Assembly (NCBI GenBank): GCA_949316495.1
Contig: OX439004.1
Coordinates: 37,516,561 to 37,580,560, forward strand
Length of the DNA stretch: 64,000 nucleotides
Source: Amphiduros pacificus
Lineage: Eukaryota; Annelida; Polychaeta; Phyllodocida; Hesionidae
Reading direction: 5' to 3'
The position numbers and the translations under genes were made by a program. The notes beneath the pieces were generated by a model. It saw only the letters and a program-made list of their open reading frames with translations, was not told where the DNA came from and did not search any database. This document shows positions 1-64,000 of this stretch, one piece after another (the first letter of the stretch is position 1; every line of letters starts with the position of its first letter).

Positions 1-3000
1 CCAAAGTAAAAGATATGGGTGTGTATGTAAATATTATGATTATGAAATCCCCACTTGAGATGATATTAATTCAAGTGTTACATGTAATTCTGCCTCAGAT
101 TCAGACTGACAACATACAAATATACAAATATTGCTTTTTTCAAATAGGCCACAAATTATGTCTGAAACTTTTGTATGTGTATCATTGTTACCTTTCACAT
201 AGATTATAATAGAACCATATTCATAAAAACACTTTGACTTCAACTTGTCTGACCACTTAAGGGCTGGAGGAACATTTATGCCAGTGGCAGTGAATGGATC
301 CTAAATGTTCACCATTGTCCTGAATGATGATATTATAATAACATAATTGCATGATATTCCCTTGTCACTGTGGTTCAATTTGTCATAGTGTGTAACATCT
401 GCGGAATATTTAAGCCATGCACTTCTGATCAATCAAAAGTTGTTGTGTAAATACATCAGAGAATAACAAGCATTTAGAATGCAGGTAGATTAGTCTTGTA
501 ATTTGATAAGAATTGACAGGTATTTTAGGCTAGCTTATCCAGTTTAAATTAAACATACCTCCAACTGGTAAAACAAAAATAAAAATGATACCAGCAATCA
601 AGTCATAACATTTATCCACAAAACTGGATGCAACAATCAATAAAATCCTAATCCCAGTGTCGCTGATGGAAATGTTATCTAAAATGCTTTTTGATTTTTC
701 AAAATTATCTGGGGGGTGCTGTATGCTTTCGGATAGGGCCCCTTGTTACATTCATTCTGACTGTGGTCCCCATTTCTGTGTAATATTGCTAGAATGGACT
801 CACTTTTTTTAGATGTGTATGTGTTGACCACAAATTAAAATGATACCAGAGAAACGATAAACAATGTTTTAACAAAGCAATGAAACTAGAATTAAATACC
901 CTGATTTAGTTTTAAAATGTGGACAGAAATAGTTTTTTTTTCTCATTACATTTTTTATTAGGTTTACTGGTTTGAGACATTGTGGAAACTTGTCATTATT
1001 TCTGCACTTTGATCTGCAACAGATGATTACTTTTTTGCCATTGATGTCTCTTTTAAAGTAAACTTGGATTATATATCATAATTTTATTTAAATTGCTTGG
1101 TGTATTAAACTAAACCTAAATGAAATAAGAGCATTTATAGAAAATCTAGTGTTTTAAAAGTCACCAATTTATCATATTAATTCATCTTAATTATTTAATT
1201 ATTTATCATGTCCCATATTTCACACTATCAAACAGATCACGACCAGGAAGAATCAAGATTTGAATCAACAATAGGATACATCAGATATATTAATCAGATA
1301 TATTAGGATACATCAGATATATTAATCAGATATATTAGTCAAATCTTATATCTTGAACTGAGGATTAACAAGCAATTTATTTAAAGGTCAAGATGTAGTA
1401 TAAAGTATGGGTGCTTTTTACAAAATATAACACTGTCACAAGAGAAGCTGACAAATGTTAACTCATGACTAACTTATTTCAAATCTACTTATTCTGGAAA
1501 ATACTTGAGAGTGTACATGAGAAGATATGTTCTAATTATTGCATGAGTTATTGCTGTGTTGCATTAAACACACACTCAAACTGAGCACCTTGAAAAGTAT
1601 TTGTCTTAAACTTACACTGGCAATCAATTAATATTTATATACAAATACATTCATGAATAAACCCCCATATGTCGCAACTTCCTGAAAGAATTACTACCTA
1701 CACAGGTACATGAAACATACCACCACCAACTCAGACAGGGTCACTGGTTGCCTACACCTAACTTGATAGCTTGTTTGTCAGTCCTCATTTATTGTCAATA
1801 CCATGAAAACAAGATGACATAGCTCTTGAGTTTATTACAAGATTTATCAGGTTTTAAAAAAAATCAGTGGACACAAACAAGTTATATCTCATTGGTTAAG
1901 ATCATGGGTAAATGTTCCAAACTACAATGGATCTAAGTCACTTGCCCAAAGTTTTATTTTAATCCTCCTAGATAACCAAACATGCTGAGGAATATCTGAG
2001 ACATTAATTCACTTCCTCCTTGATTGTACAGAAAGGAGAAAGAGAAAAGGTACCCGGTATAAATATTGCTTGAAGGCTATGAAGATCGCAATTTTGAATA
2101 AATTCATATATACTGTTGCTTATGCAAAGATACATAATTGAAATTTAGCAGTTTCTGTTGTTAAAAAACCCCAGTAATAATACACAGAATTACTTTCAAA
2201 AACTAAAGAAGTATTTTGTGAATTCTGTCTTATTTAGTTATGAATTACCAATTACAATATTCATGACATGCATGCTATTGCAATATCACCATAATTCAAA
2301 CTACATGTGTGTGTATTCAGAAAATTTCCTTCCCGAATTTTATAAAGAAAATTTCCTTCCTGAAATACGGTATATTCAGAAAGATTCGTTCCCAAAGGAC
2401 AGGACATGTTGATCTGTGTCTGCTTAGTCATACAAAGTAGTCTTAGATATAAAACATCTGAGAAATGGCCCCAACTGAAAGATTGACTGAAACATGTACT
2501 TAGCCACAAACAGAAGATGTTTCTTTTTCATTCTCATGGGAAGGTGTCTAGAAAGGACAACAAACACGAGGTCTAAACAGTTTAAAATAAAACCAAAGCA
2601 AGACACTAAAACTATGTTAGCAAAAATTAACCAAACTGGAACAAACTCATAAGAACTGAAACAGGATCAAGCCAAACTATATAAACAAAATTCACTTAAA
2701 TCATTGACATTTTGATTGATTGCACTTTACAGAGTGCATTTAGAGAGTTGTGTCCACAATCTGAGTACCTCCAATCAGAAATCTCTTCATTTGACTGTGT
2801 TAAGATGAACAAAGAGTTTTATTTAAAACAAAGTTTAGCCTGTTGTCCTGTCTTGATCAGGCAGGGTATTCAAACGCTACTTACGGTATTCGTCACAGCT
2901 GCTTACATAACCAACAAAATAACCAACGTTGACCTGTGCTTTGTATTGATCCAATGTTGTCTCCTTATAGTACTCTTCAGGATTCAAGCTCTGATAAAAT

Positions 3001-4015
3001 ACAACGCAGGTCATATTGAATAATGCTGGAAATAACATGCATTTTGTCTCAAAATTTCAAGTTCTACTAAACAAAACACTTTCACATCCTTGTGAATAGT
3101 GGATGGTTTTGACTCAGTTCAAAAGAGACAAAATGGGTGATGAAATAGAGCAGCCTTCCCAGATGTGCTTTTATAAGGAAAGTTAAATTTTCAATAGACT
3201 ACCACAAGCAAACACAAAATTTTAACAAAGATCTTAAACTACAAGAATTATATAAAATGATAACATATAAAATGATATCAATATATAGCTATCTCAATTT
3301 TACAAGCAAAGGCATAACATGATTTATGACAGCTATTCCATCTAATGAAATGAAATATTTAATTATTTTAATACAAGAAATTCAAATAAATCGTACACCA
3401 TCAATTTTATTACAAAACTATGGTAGAATTATTCAAATATTTCAAGGTGCCAAACTTCATTTCACAGATAATGTTATTAAGGATTTTAAATTGGAATCTT
3501 TAAATAATTTATAAATCTGAAAAAAAAATCAATTGGATATAACTTAATTATGGTTATCCGAAAGTGAATATAATAAGAAGCACATTTCTTTTGTCGAGAT
3601 ATAGTGCCTACTTAACGATCACATGAAAGATATATATCCTTATAATTGTTATTCTATATATACATACTTATATCATTACAAATGAATGTTTACACTAATA
3701 TTAATAAACAAAAAATAAATTTTAAAAAATAAGGAAACTCAACAAGCAAACTGTTAGATGAAATAGTTTTCATGGCACTTTGTATTTCTGAAATTGTAAA
3801 TTGTAAAATCAATGTTTTTGCTGCGTTACTCTTTGTTTACAAATCAGTTGTTTATAAAAGTTATTTTAAAGCCATGACCCATAAGCCTTGAAAATATCCA
3901 AATTCCCCCTAAAACACATCAGTCTCACATTAAAAAGTGTGAGTTCCTAATGTTCTTGTGAGTTCAAAATTTTCAATGTATGTTTTATAGTAATGACATA
4001 TTGGTTTGGTTTCAG
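1..4015. other. Upstream or first-intron sequence, no gene seen
   Basis: AT-rich. Short open frames here (for example 2158-2412 and 2712-3023) have no recognisable content. The only structure I noticed is a perfect tandem pair of a 32-bp unit at 1274-1337. Since exon 1 begins at a splice acceptor, this stretch is probably an intron following a non-coding exon outside the window. Confidence 0.5.
1274..1337. repeat. Two perfect tandem copies of a 32-bp unit
   Basis: The unit starting GGATACATCAGATATATTAA occurs twice without change (1274-1305 and 1306-1337). A recent local duplication with no evident function. Confidence 0.9.
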
Positions 4016-4119
4016 AATAGGAATAAAAGAGTGAAGAATCATGAATACTCATTGAAAGAAGATGTTCCGAGTGCAAGATACACATAGATCCAGAAAAAGC
4101 CTGTGATAGCGTGGACCAC
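4016..4119 (+). other. HECW2: 5' leader part of first coding exon, with two short uORFs
   Basis: A good acceptor (TTTGGTTTCAG, ending at 4015) precedes the first coding exon, so at least one non-coding exon probably lies further upstream or outside the window. A stop in the HECW frame at 4042-4044 shows that translation cannot start further 5' within this exon. The leader holds two upstream ATGs with short frames, 4041-4055 (4 codons) and 4062-4106 (14 codons), both closed before the main ATG. They could dampen translation, which is inference. Confidence 0.55.
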
Positions 4120-57681
<53,562 letters not shown>

Positions 57682-57765
57682 AAAGCAGAAAACAAGTCAT
57701 TTTCTGCATACAAGTTCTTGGGTCCCTGGTAGTGCTGGTGGCACTTGCCAGAACAGGAGAGATAG

Positions 57766-58345
57766 GGATGAGTTGTCTGTGAATTCATCTTGATCCTTGC
57801 CTACACAGGTGAAGGGAGGATGAGTTGTCTGTGAATTCATCTTGATCCTTGCCTACACAGGTGAAGGGAGGATGAGTTGTCTGTGAATTCATCTTGATCC
57901 GTGCTTACACAGGTGAAAGGAGGATGAGTTGTCTGTGAATTCATCTTGATCCTTGCTTACACAGGTGAAGGGAGGATGAGTTGTCTGTGAATTCATCTTG
58001 ATCCTTGCCTACACAGGTGAAGGGAGGATGAGTTGTCTGTGAATTCATCTTGATCCTTGCCTACACAGGTGCAGGGAGGATGAGTTGTCTGTGAATTCAT
58101 CTTGATCCTTGCCTACACAGGTGCAGGGAGGATGAGTTGTCTGTGAATTCATCTTGATCCTTGCTTACACAGGTGCAGGGAGGATGAGTTGTGGTCCATC
58201 TCATGTCTTGCCTACCTAATAGAGGTTGGGATGAGTTGTCTTAGAATTCATCTGAATCTGCCTTGCCAGCTGAGCAAGTGATGAGTTGTCTTGGAATTCA
58301 TTTGAATCCTTGCCTAGCCAGCTGAGCTAGTGATGAGTTGTCTAA
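57766..58345. repeat. 52-bp minisatellite in the likely 3' UTR
   Basis: Eight regular copies (57766-58181) of a unit starting GGATGAGTTGTCTGTGAATT and ending CTACACAGGTGAAGGGA, followed by diverged copies to ~58345. It starts 85 bases after the HECW stop codon. Each regular unit includes a polypyrimidine-CAG then GTGAAG or GTGCAG. Confidence 0.92.
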
Positions 58346-58550
58346 ATAGTTACCTCAGTCAATGACTATCATGACTACCGGAAGAAACGGTGATGAGCAG
58401 GAAAATGTTCCTTTCTTCTCCAGCAGAGGTGGAGATGAGTTGCCTTGGAAACCACCATGATCATTCACTGCCCAACAGAGCAAATGATGAGTAGTGTGGC
58501 TTTGATAAGGAAAGCATGTCTACATGGAAAACATGATGATGTCTAATACA

Positions 58551-59487
58551 TACCCGCATGAGAGAAGTGGTGAAATCTAAGGTATGCCTGCATGTCAGCA
58601 GTGGTAATGTCTAATTTATACTTAATGGGAGTAGTGGTGATGTCTAAAACATACCTGCATGGCAGAGGTGGTGATGTCTAATCCATACCTGCATGGCAGA
58701 GGTGGTGATGTCTAATCCATACCTGCATGGCAGAGGTGGTGATGTCTAATACATACCTGCATGGCAGAGGTGGTGATGTCTGATGCATACCTGCATGGCA
58801 GAGGTGGTGATGTCTAATACATACCTGCATGGCAGAGGTCTTGATGTCTAATACATACCTGCATGGCAGAGGTGGTGATGTCTGATGCATACCTGCATGG
58901 CAGAGGTGGTGATGTCTAATACATACCTGCATGGCAGAGGTGGTGATGTCTAATACATACCTGCATGGCAGAGGTGGTGATGTCTAATACATACCTGCAT
59001 GGCAGAGGTGGTGATGTCTGATGCATACCTGCATGGCAGAGGTGGTGATGTCTAATCCATACTTGCATGGCAGAGGTGATGTTGTCTAATCCATACCTGC
59101 ATGGCAGAGGTGGTGATGTCTAATACATACCTGCATGGCAGAGGTGGTGATGTCTAATACATACCTGCATGGCAGAGGTGGTGATGTCTAATCCATACCT
59201 GCATGGCAGAGGTGGTGATGTCTAATACATACCTGCATGGCAGAGATGGTGATGTCTAATCCATACCTGCATGGCAGAGGTGGTGATGTCTAATCCATAG
59301 CTAATGGCAGAGGTGGTGATGTCTAATACATACCTGCATGGCAGAGGTGATGACGTCTAATCCATACCTGCATGGCAGAGGTGGTGATGTCTAATCCATA
59401 CCTGCATGGCAGAGGTGTTGATGTCTGATGCATAGCTAATGGCAGTATTGGCAATGTCTAAGGCATACATATATGGCAGAGGTGTTG
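58551..59487. repeat. 34-bp minisatellite in the likely 3' UTR
   Basis: About 27 copies of TACCTGCATGGCAGAGGTGG followed by TGATGTCTAATACA, degraded at both edges. The - strand frame at 58678-58932 (34-residue period from three units) is an artefact. On the - strand each unit carries CAGGTATGT. Confidence 0.92.
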
Positions 59488-59882
59488 ATACATAGGGCTG
59501 TACTCCACCTACTTATATGCCTACAGAGCAGTGGCGACATCTGCACTTTGTCCTAACAGTTAAAGAAACCATGTGAGGATAAGGCATGGGTTTATATAAT
59601 GCTGTTGACACAATGATAATGGTGGGAAAGTGTTAGGAATCTGTAGAGAGTTACCATGCTTGCTAAGGAGTGGTACTAAAGTGGATGGGTTCAAGAGAAA
59701 GTGGTGTAAGATAAAGGTGCAATATCTGAGGAAATTCAGAAACGAGATAATCATGGAATAAGTACTGGCTTTTGTAAGAAGCTGGTTAGTGATGCACTGC
59801 TTTATATATTGTTGCAATGACTGTGATGTTTCAAAAGAGAAAATAATCAACTGTGTCTTCTTAGACTTTGTGGGGGAATAAA

Positions 59883-62250
59883 ACATGAAATTTGTATCTC
59901 ATTCAGGCTTATTTTAGCAAAAGTTAATGGGATTAATGTATTAGTAGAATATATATATAAATATATATGGGATAAGGTGGACAGATCACTTGAAATCTTG
60001 CTTCAGTGAAGCCCCACAAGGGCCATATTCAGCCATGATTGTATTATGGTGAATGGCAAAAATGTGATGTTTTAAACAATGTCATGTAATTAAAATACTA
60101 AAGGCACTGCAATATCAATTTCTATTTTGTTGCAATGTTCACAAATATTCTTGTTTAGTATTTGAACAGCTGATTTAAAAGTTATTTGACAAAAATATTT
60201 ATTTATTACAAGATTCAAGAATTTGATTTCCCATTTATAAAAAAAGGAGAGATATCTTTCACAAAAAGTTTTGAAATTGCTATTGTTTGTTTTCCTGGAT
60301 TACCTTGATTTTGACATTATTAAGGGTGTAAATCCTTAAATCCAATTAACTTGCCAAAATTGAAAGTTGGAATATAGAGGTGTTGCAGTGCCTTAAAAAC
60401 GTGATCACACATATGTAGTTTTATATTGTTTTATATTTTGATGGGCAATAGATGGATTGTGGCGAATCCTACTGTTTTAAGTAAGGATATAAGCTGAGTA
60501 TGATACATGATAATGAATTATTTTATATAATAGTTTCTCGAATCCTATATTCATCAGCTCAAAATATTATCTAGTTGTATTTATGTGAGGCCAAGAAAAA
60601 AATGTTTTTCACTGTAGCATCCTTGACAAAGGAATGGGTATCACTATTCCAACATAATAAAAACATAGAATGCAGATGCCTGTGAATTTGGGTTGAAAAA
60701 GAATAAATCTTGCTGTAACTTTTTTTTCGTGGGAAACATGACTTTTTTTTCCTGGCCTTATCAGACTGTTGTTTACCTTTTGTTTCTGAGGGTTGATTTC
60801 ATTTGTGATCAATCACTTGCCTTCATAATAGATAATTGCGTATCAGTATTAGCAATCTCAGTTTTTTGTTTATTGCCTTTTTACATGTGTTCATGACCAG
60901 GTACAAGGTAAAAACATTAAACAATCTTTTAATGGTTGACAGCACAAGAAGACAACCAAAGCTCTTTATTATTAAACCTACACTGATGATGTGACTTTAT
61001 AATTCTTACCATCCCATGCAGTATGATTTATGTTGTAAATTCCATCCTGACCTATATAAGGATTGGATCCATTCTGTATTATGTACTACACTTATTTTTG
61101 TTATGTGTTTTCATTGCCGTTATAAGAATGGAAATATAACAGAATGGGTTTTCTGGTAATGAGTTAATGTCTATATATTTTGTCCACATATAAGCAGTAC
61201 ATCAGGTAAAGCATGCCATCTTGCTTGTCACAAATTTACATAAATATCAGGCATCGTTAGGACATTCTAACAAATGTGTTTTTTGGGGGGTTTTTTATCT
61301 TTGAAAAACAGATCCAAAAATGCATGAATTATATCTGAAAACAGATTTAATTTCTAAGTGATAAGTCTACAAAAAAAATATGTCAGCTCACTTCAGTTAG
61401 ATTTTTTTTAAATAGAGTGAAACTTTTATAAAATGCAAAATTAATCATCAATTTGAGCTGAAAAGCTGTAAACGACAGTTATTACAATTTATCCACAGGG
61501 TATTATTTAGGGTTATAGGCCATCAGCTATTCATTAATAAGTGGATTAAATGAGAAACTGAAAATACAAATTTCAGTCATGATTGTAGGCCACACCTATG
61601 ACATTAACTAATTAGGTGCTGTGTTGTAATTATTGTATAACCTTACTTTAATATTAACCATTTACCTGCAGTGCTGATTCACCATATTACAAGATTTCAT
61701 ATCACCTGCCATAACAGACAATCTGAAATGACATTTTCTCATCATGATGTGAATATTTTAAAAAAACCCACGCTTGAGTTCAATGTGAAAAATATGCTTG
61801 ATTTTGTAAAAGAGATTATGGTATGAAGTATACATTAACAGCATGTAATTTTTCTCCATGCTAAAACTAAATGATGAAACTAATTATGTTTATATTTATT
61901 TTGTATATTTATGTATATATAACAAATTTGTACAAATAATTTGAATTCATTGATGTCATACATGTATAGTTTCATGTGGGGTTGTGAATATGATGATATC
62001 CTATTAAATGACATCATGTTATATGACCTTTTTACATGGGTCAGTCCCACCTGACTTGGTGTACATGGCGGACCAATTAATAAAATATATTCCACAATGA
62101 CATTATCTTGTTTTCAGTTTATTTGAACCAAGAAACACCATGTGTATAATATTTCTCCGGGCCTGGCACTGCCCTCTTACAAAACTTTAATCTATACCTA
62201 ACATCTTAAAAGATATAACTGACCAAAGGTATGTATTTCCAAAGTACTGA
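59883..62250. other. Downstream sequence, nothing recognised
   Basis: AT-rich, no gene, RNA or repeat array recognised. Confidence 0.5.
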
Positions 62251-62269
62251 AGTTATCTGATCTCAGATC

Positions 62270-62860
62270 TCTTATCGGAAATGTCTTGGAGGAGTTCAAC
62301 CTTGACCCCTCTGTGACCTTTCTGTCCTTGAAAAGTAGGTCAAGTTGGGAAAATACCAAGCCTATTGCTTGTTATGACAATAACTTTGCCAAAACAACTT
62401 GATGTCCTTTCAAATTTGGTGTGTAAACTCTCTTGGGAAATATCTTTAATGTGTCCAAATTTGAACTCCCTGTGACATGTGAAAAATAGGTCCATTTGAA
62501 TAAAAACCAGACCTAAAGATAGTAAAATAATTGAGATTTCTTTGTATGTTAATGCTTTCAAGATATGTTTTAAACAAGTGAGCACAATAACTGTGCCTAA
62601 ACAACTTTGATTTATTGGGGAATTTGATAATTCCAACTACGACCCCTCTGTGACCTTTTTCTCCTTATATATTTACTCATTCTTTGTTTTGTGATTATGA
62701 AATGTCTAGGGCTGAGTGTACCTTTACCTCTGGTGCCTATCTTTTCAGTGTGGATTATCATTTTATATTTTTGAAAATTATGTCCATCTTTGAAAAATGA
62801 GTGGATCATATCCAGGGACATTATTAGTGGTTAAATGGTTCAAGAGTTACTGGTATTTTT
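62270..62860 (-). repeat. Diverged relative of the 145-bp repeat, opposite orientation
   Basis: CTGTGACCTTTCTGTCCTTG and AAAAGTAGGTCAAG (62311-62344) are close to the reverse complement of the TTGACCTACTTTTCAAGGTC word in the 51-kb array. GTGACATGTGAAAAATAGGTCC (~62471) and CCCTCTGTGACCTTTTTCTCC (~62643) look like further worn copies. Confidence 0.5.
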
Positions 62861-64000
62861 ACTCCTCTGCTGAACTTGGTCAAAAGTATTTTGTTATAAT
62901 TTAGGCAACTGTGTCACAAATATCCTGTTTTGTCATAAACCAAGGCTGACTTGACTGTGGGCCATGATACAATCTTCTAAATTAACACCAGCTACTCTCT
63001 GGTGATCCAAAGGAAGAGATTTTGCTTGTTGCTGCCATATAGTGCTTTCCTCTTACTATTTCTGACATGAGCTGAGACTCAGGTGAACCAGTTGTGATCG
63101 TTAATCTGTGATGCAGTTGGTTGTTACATGAGCTGTCTGCAAACCCATGAACAGCTAACACATGGCAGAACTGAAGTGGCATGGTTTGAACTTTTTTCCC
63201 ACGGTTTTAGCATTTCGGATCTCTTTGTCATGTCAAGGACCTCCATCAACACAATCAGATGTATCCAAATCCATTGATATCTAATCAAAATGTAAATATT
63301 GGTAAAAAATGATTTAAAAAATTGGCAAATGGCCTATGAGTTATGCTGGTCATTGCCTTTTTGTAATATTTGTGAACATATTCTGACTATGCCCGTAAAT
63401 TGCCTCACAAAAGATCCTTAAAGTATTTACCTAGCTTCACAGGTCGAGACAGTCAACACGGCAAAAGTAATGTGAGACATTGTACACAATATGGCAGGCT
63501 GACTCCATTGCCCCACATTGTTTTCAACAGAAGTTTCAAACAGAGGATATATTTAGATTTTCAGTTTCAGTTTTATAGATTTTACTGATTTTACTACGTT
63601 TACCCAGCTTTGTGTCAGTGTGGTAAAAATAATGTTCCCAATATTGGAGCTGATTCAATCACACACACATTGCTTCAATTCAGAGGCTATATATAACTTA
63701 GTAGGATGAGGTGCTGAATGTTCCATGTATATGAATGTACAAAACTGATAAGATTTTTATATCCTGAAAATAATATGTATGACCTAATAAACTCACCCAG
63801 TAGTTTCAGAAAAAAAATCAATGACGATATATTTGTTCAGCTGATCAAAAAGTTGATTAAATTCTCGTGAGTTTTTATTTTGCATTTATAAAAAATTAAT
63901 CGCACTTAATGATTTGCCATAATGGCCCAACATGAAGCAAATCATATGGGCCATTTTGTTCAAGGATCTGCATTCTCCTGAAGAATACAAGAAAATGTAT
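62861..64000. other. Window end, nothing recognised
   Basis: AT-rich non-coding sequence without recognised features. Confidence 0.5.

Larger units (their letters stand above)
57682..59882 (+). other. HECW2: Probable 3' UTR, ending near the first AATAAA at 59877
   Basis: I noticed no AATAAA between the stop codon and 59877-59882 (GGGGGAATAAAACATG). If that signal is used, the 3' UTR is about 2.2 kb and contains both minisatellites listed below. Other AATAAA hexamers lie near 60655 and 60703. Use of any of them is inference. Confidence 0.4.

Noticed and set aside
2712-3023. 103-codon open frame upstream of the gene
   Set aside because: No recognisable content, no supporting context; within chance for the length searched.
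4111-4119. Start at GTG 4111
   Set aside because: Not an ATG; ATG 4120 and the better-context ATG 4129 follow in frame.
58678-58932. 84-codon - strand His/Cys-rich frame
   Set aside because: Reading of the 34-bp minisatellite.
58551-59487. CRISPR-like direct repeats
   Set aside because: Units are contiguous with no unique spacers, in animal DNA; the same holds for 34765-35830.

Overview
This window is AT-rich nuclear DNA from an animal. It is almost entirely taken up by one intron-rich gene on the + strand, an orthologue of the vertebrate HECT-type E3 ubiquitin ligases HECW1/HECW2 (NEDL1/NEDL2). I joined 23 coding exons from 4120 to 57681. Every splice phase matches and the total is 5772 bases, exactly 1924 codons with the stop (1923 residues). 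A further 24-residue in-phase cassette exon (47456-47527) is possible. The domain order is the HECW one: N-terminal HECW domain, C2, a long disordered centre, WW1, helical box, WW2 and HECT. The predicted catalytic Cys1891 lies 32 residues before the C terminus, as in human HECW2 (from memory). The large introns, many minisatellites and repeats rich in AAGGTCA-type half-sites suggest a marine invertebrate, perhaps a mollusc. The species is a guess.

Layout. 1-4015 is upstream or intron sequence. 4016-7784 holds exons 1-4 (N-terminal domain). Intron 4 carries a 2.0-kb TA-flanked DNA element (9672-11668). Exon 5 follows at 12222. Intron 5 (10 kb) holds a 481-codon open frame of unknown function with a nine-residue repeat, and possibly that gene's own TATA promoter. 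Exons 6-8 (22265-43488) complete the C2 domain. Intron 7 (20 kb) holds a 6.2-kb decayed DNA transposon with ~300-bp inverted ends, a second inverted copy of the 2-kb element inside it, and a 1-kb minisatellite on its right edge. Exon 9 is a single 2.3-kb exon for the disordered centre. Exons 10-23 (49094-57681) are compact and encode the WW, helical-box and HECT parts. Two minisatellites (52-bp and 34-bp units) fill the likely 3' UTR. The rest up to 64000 is intergenic or UTR sequence with one diverged repeat.

The most interesting parts lie outside the ligase. The fossil transposon carries one coding region whose second half looks like a FEN1/XPG (PIN-like) nuclease fused to a tesmin/TSO1-type CXC cysteine cluster. 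Both of its ends carry close matches to the CTCF consensus. The two 2-kb elements differ by one base changed consistently at nearly every subterminal repeat. The last HECT N-lobe junction needs a GC-AG intron. All homology statements are from memory of family sequences; no search was run.
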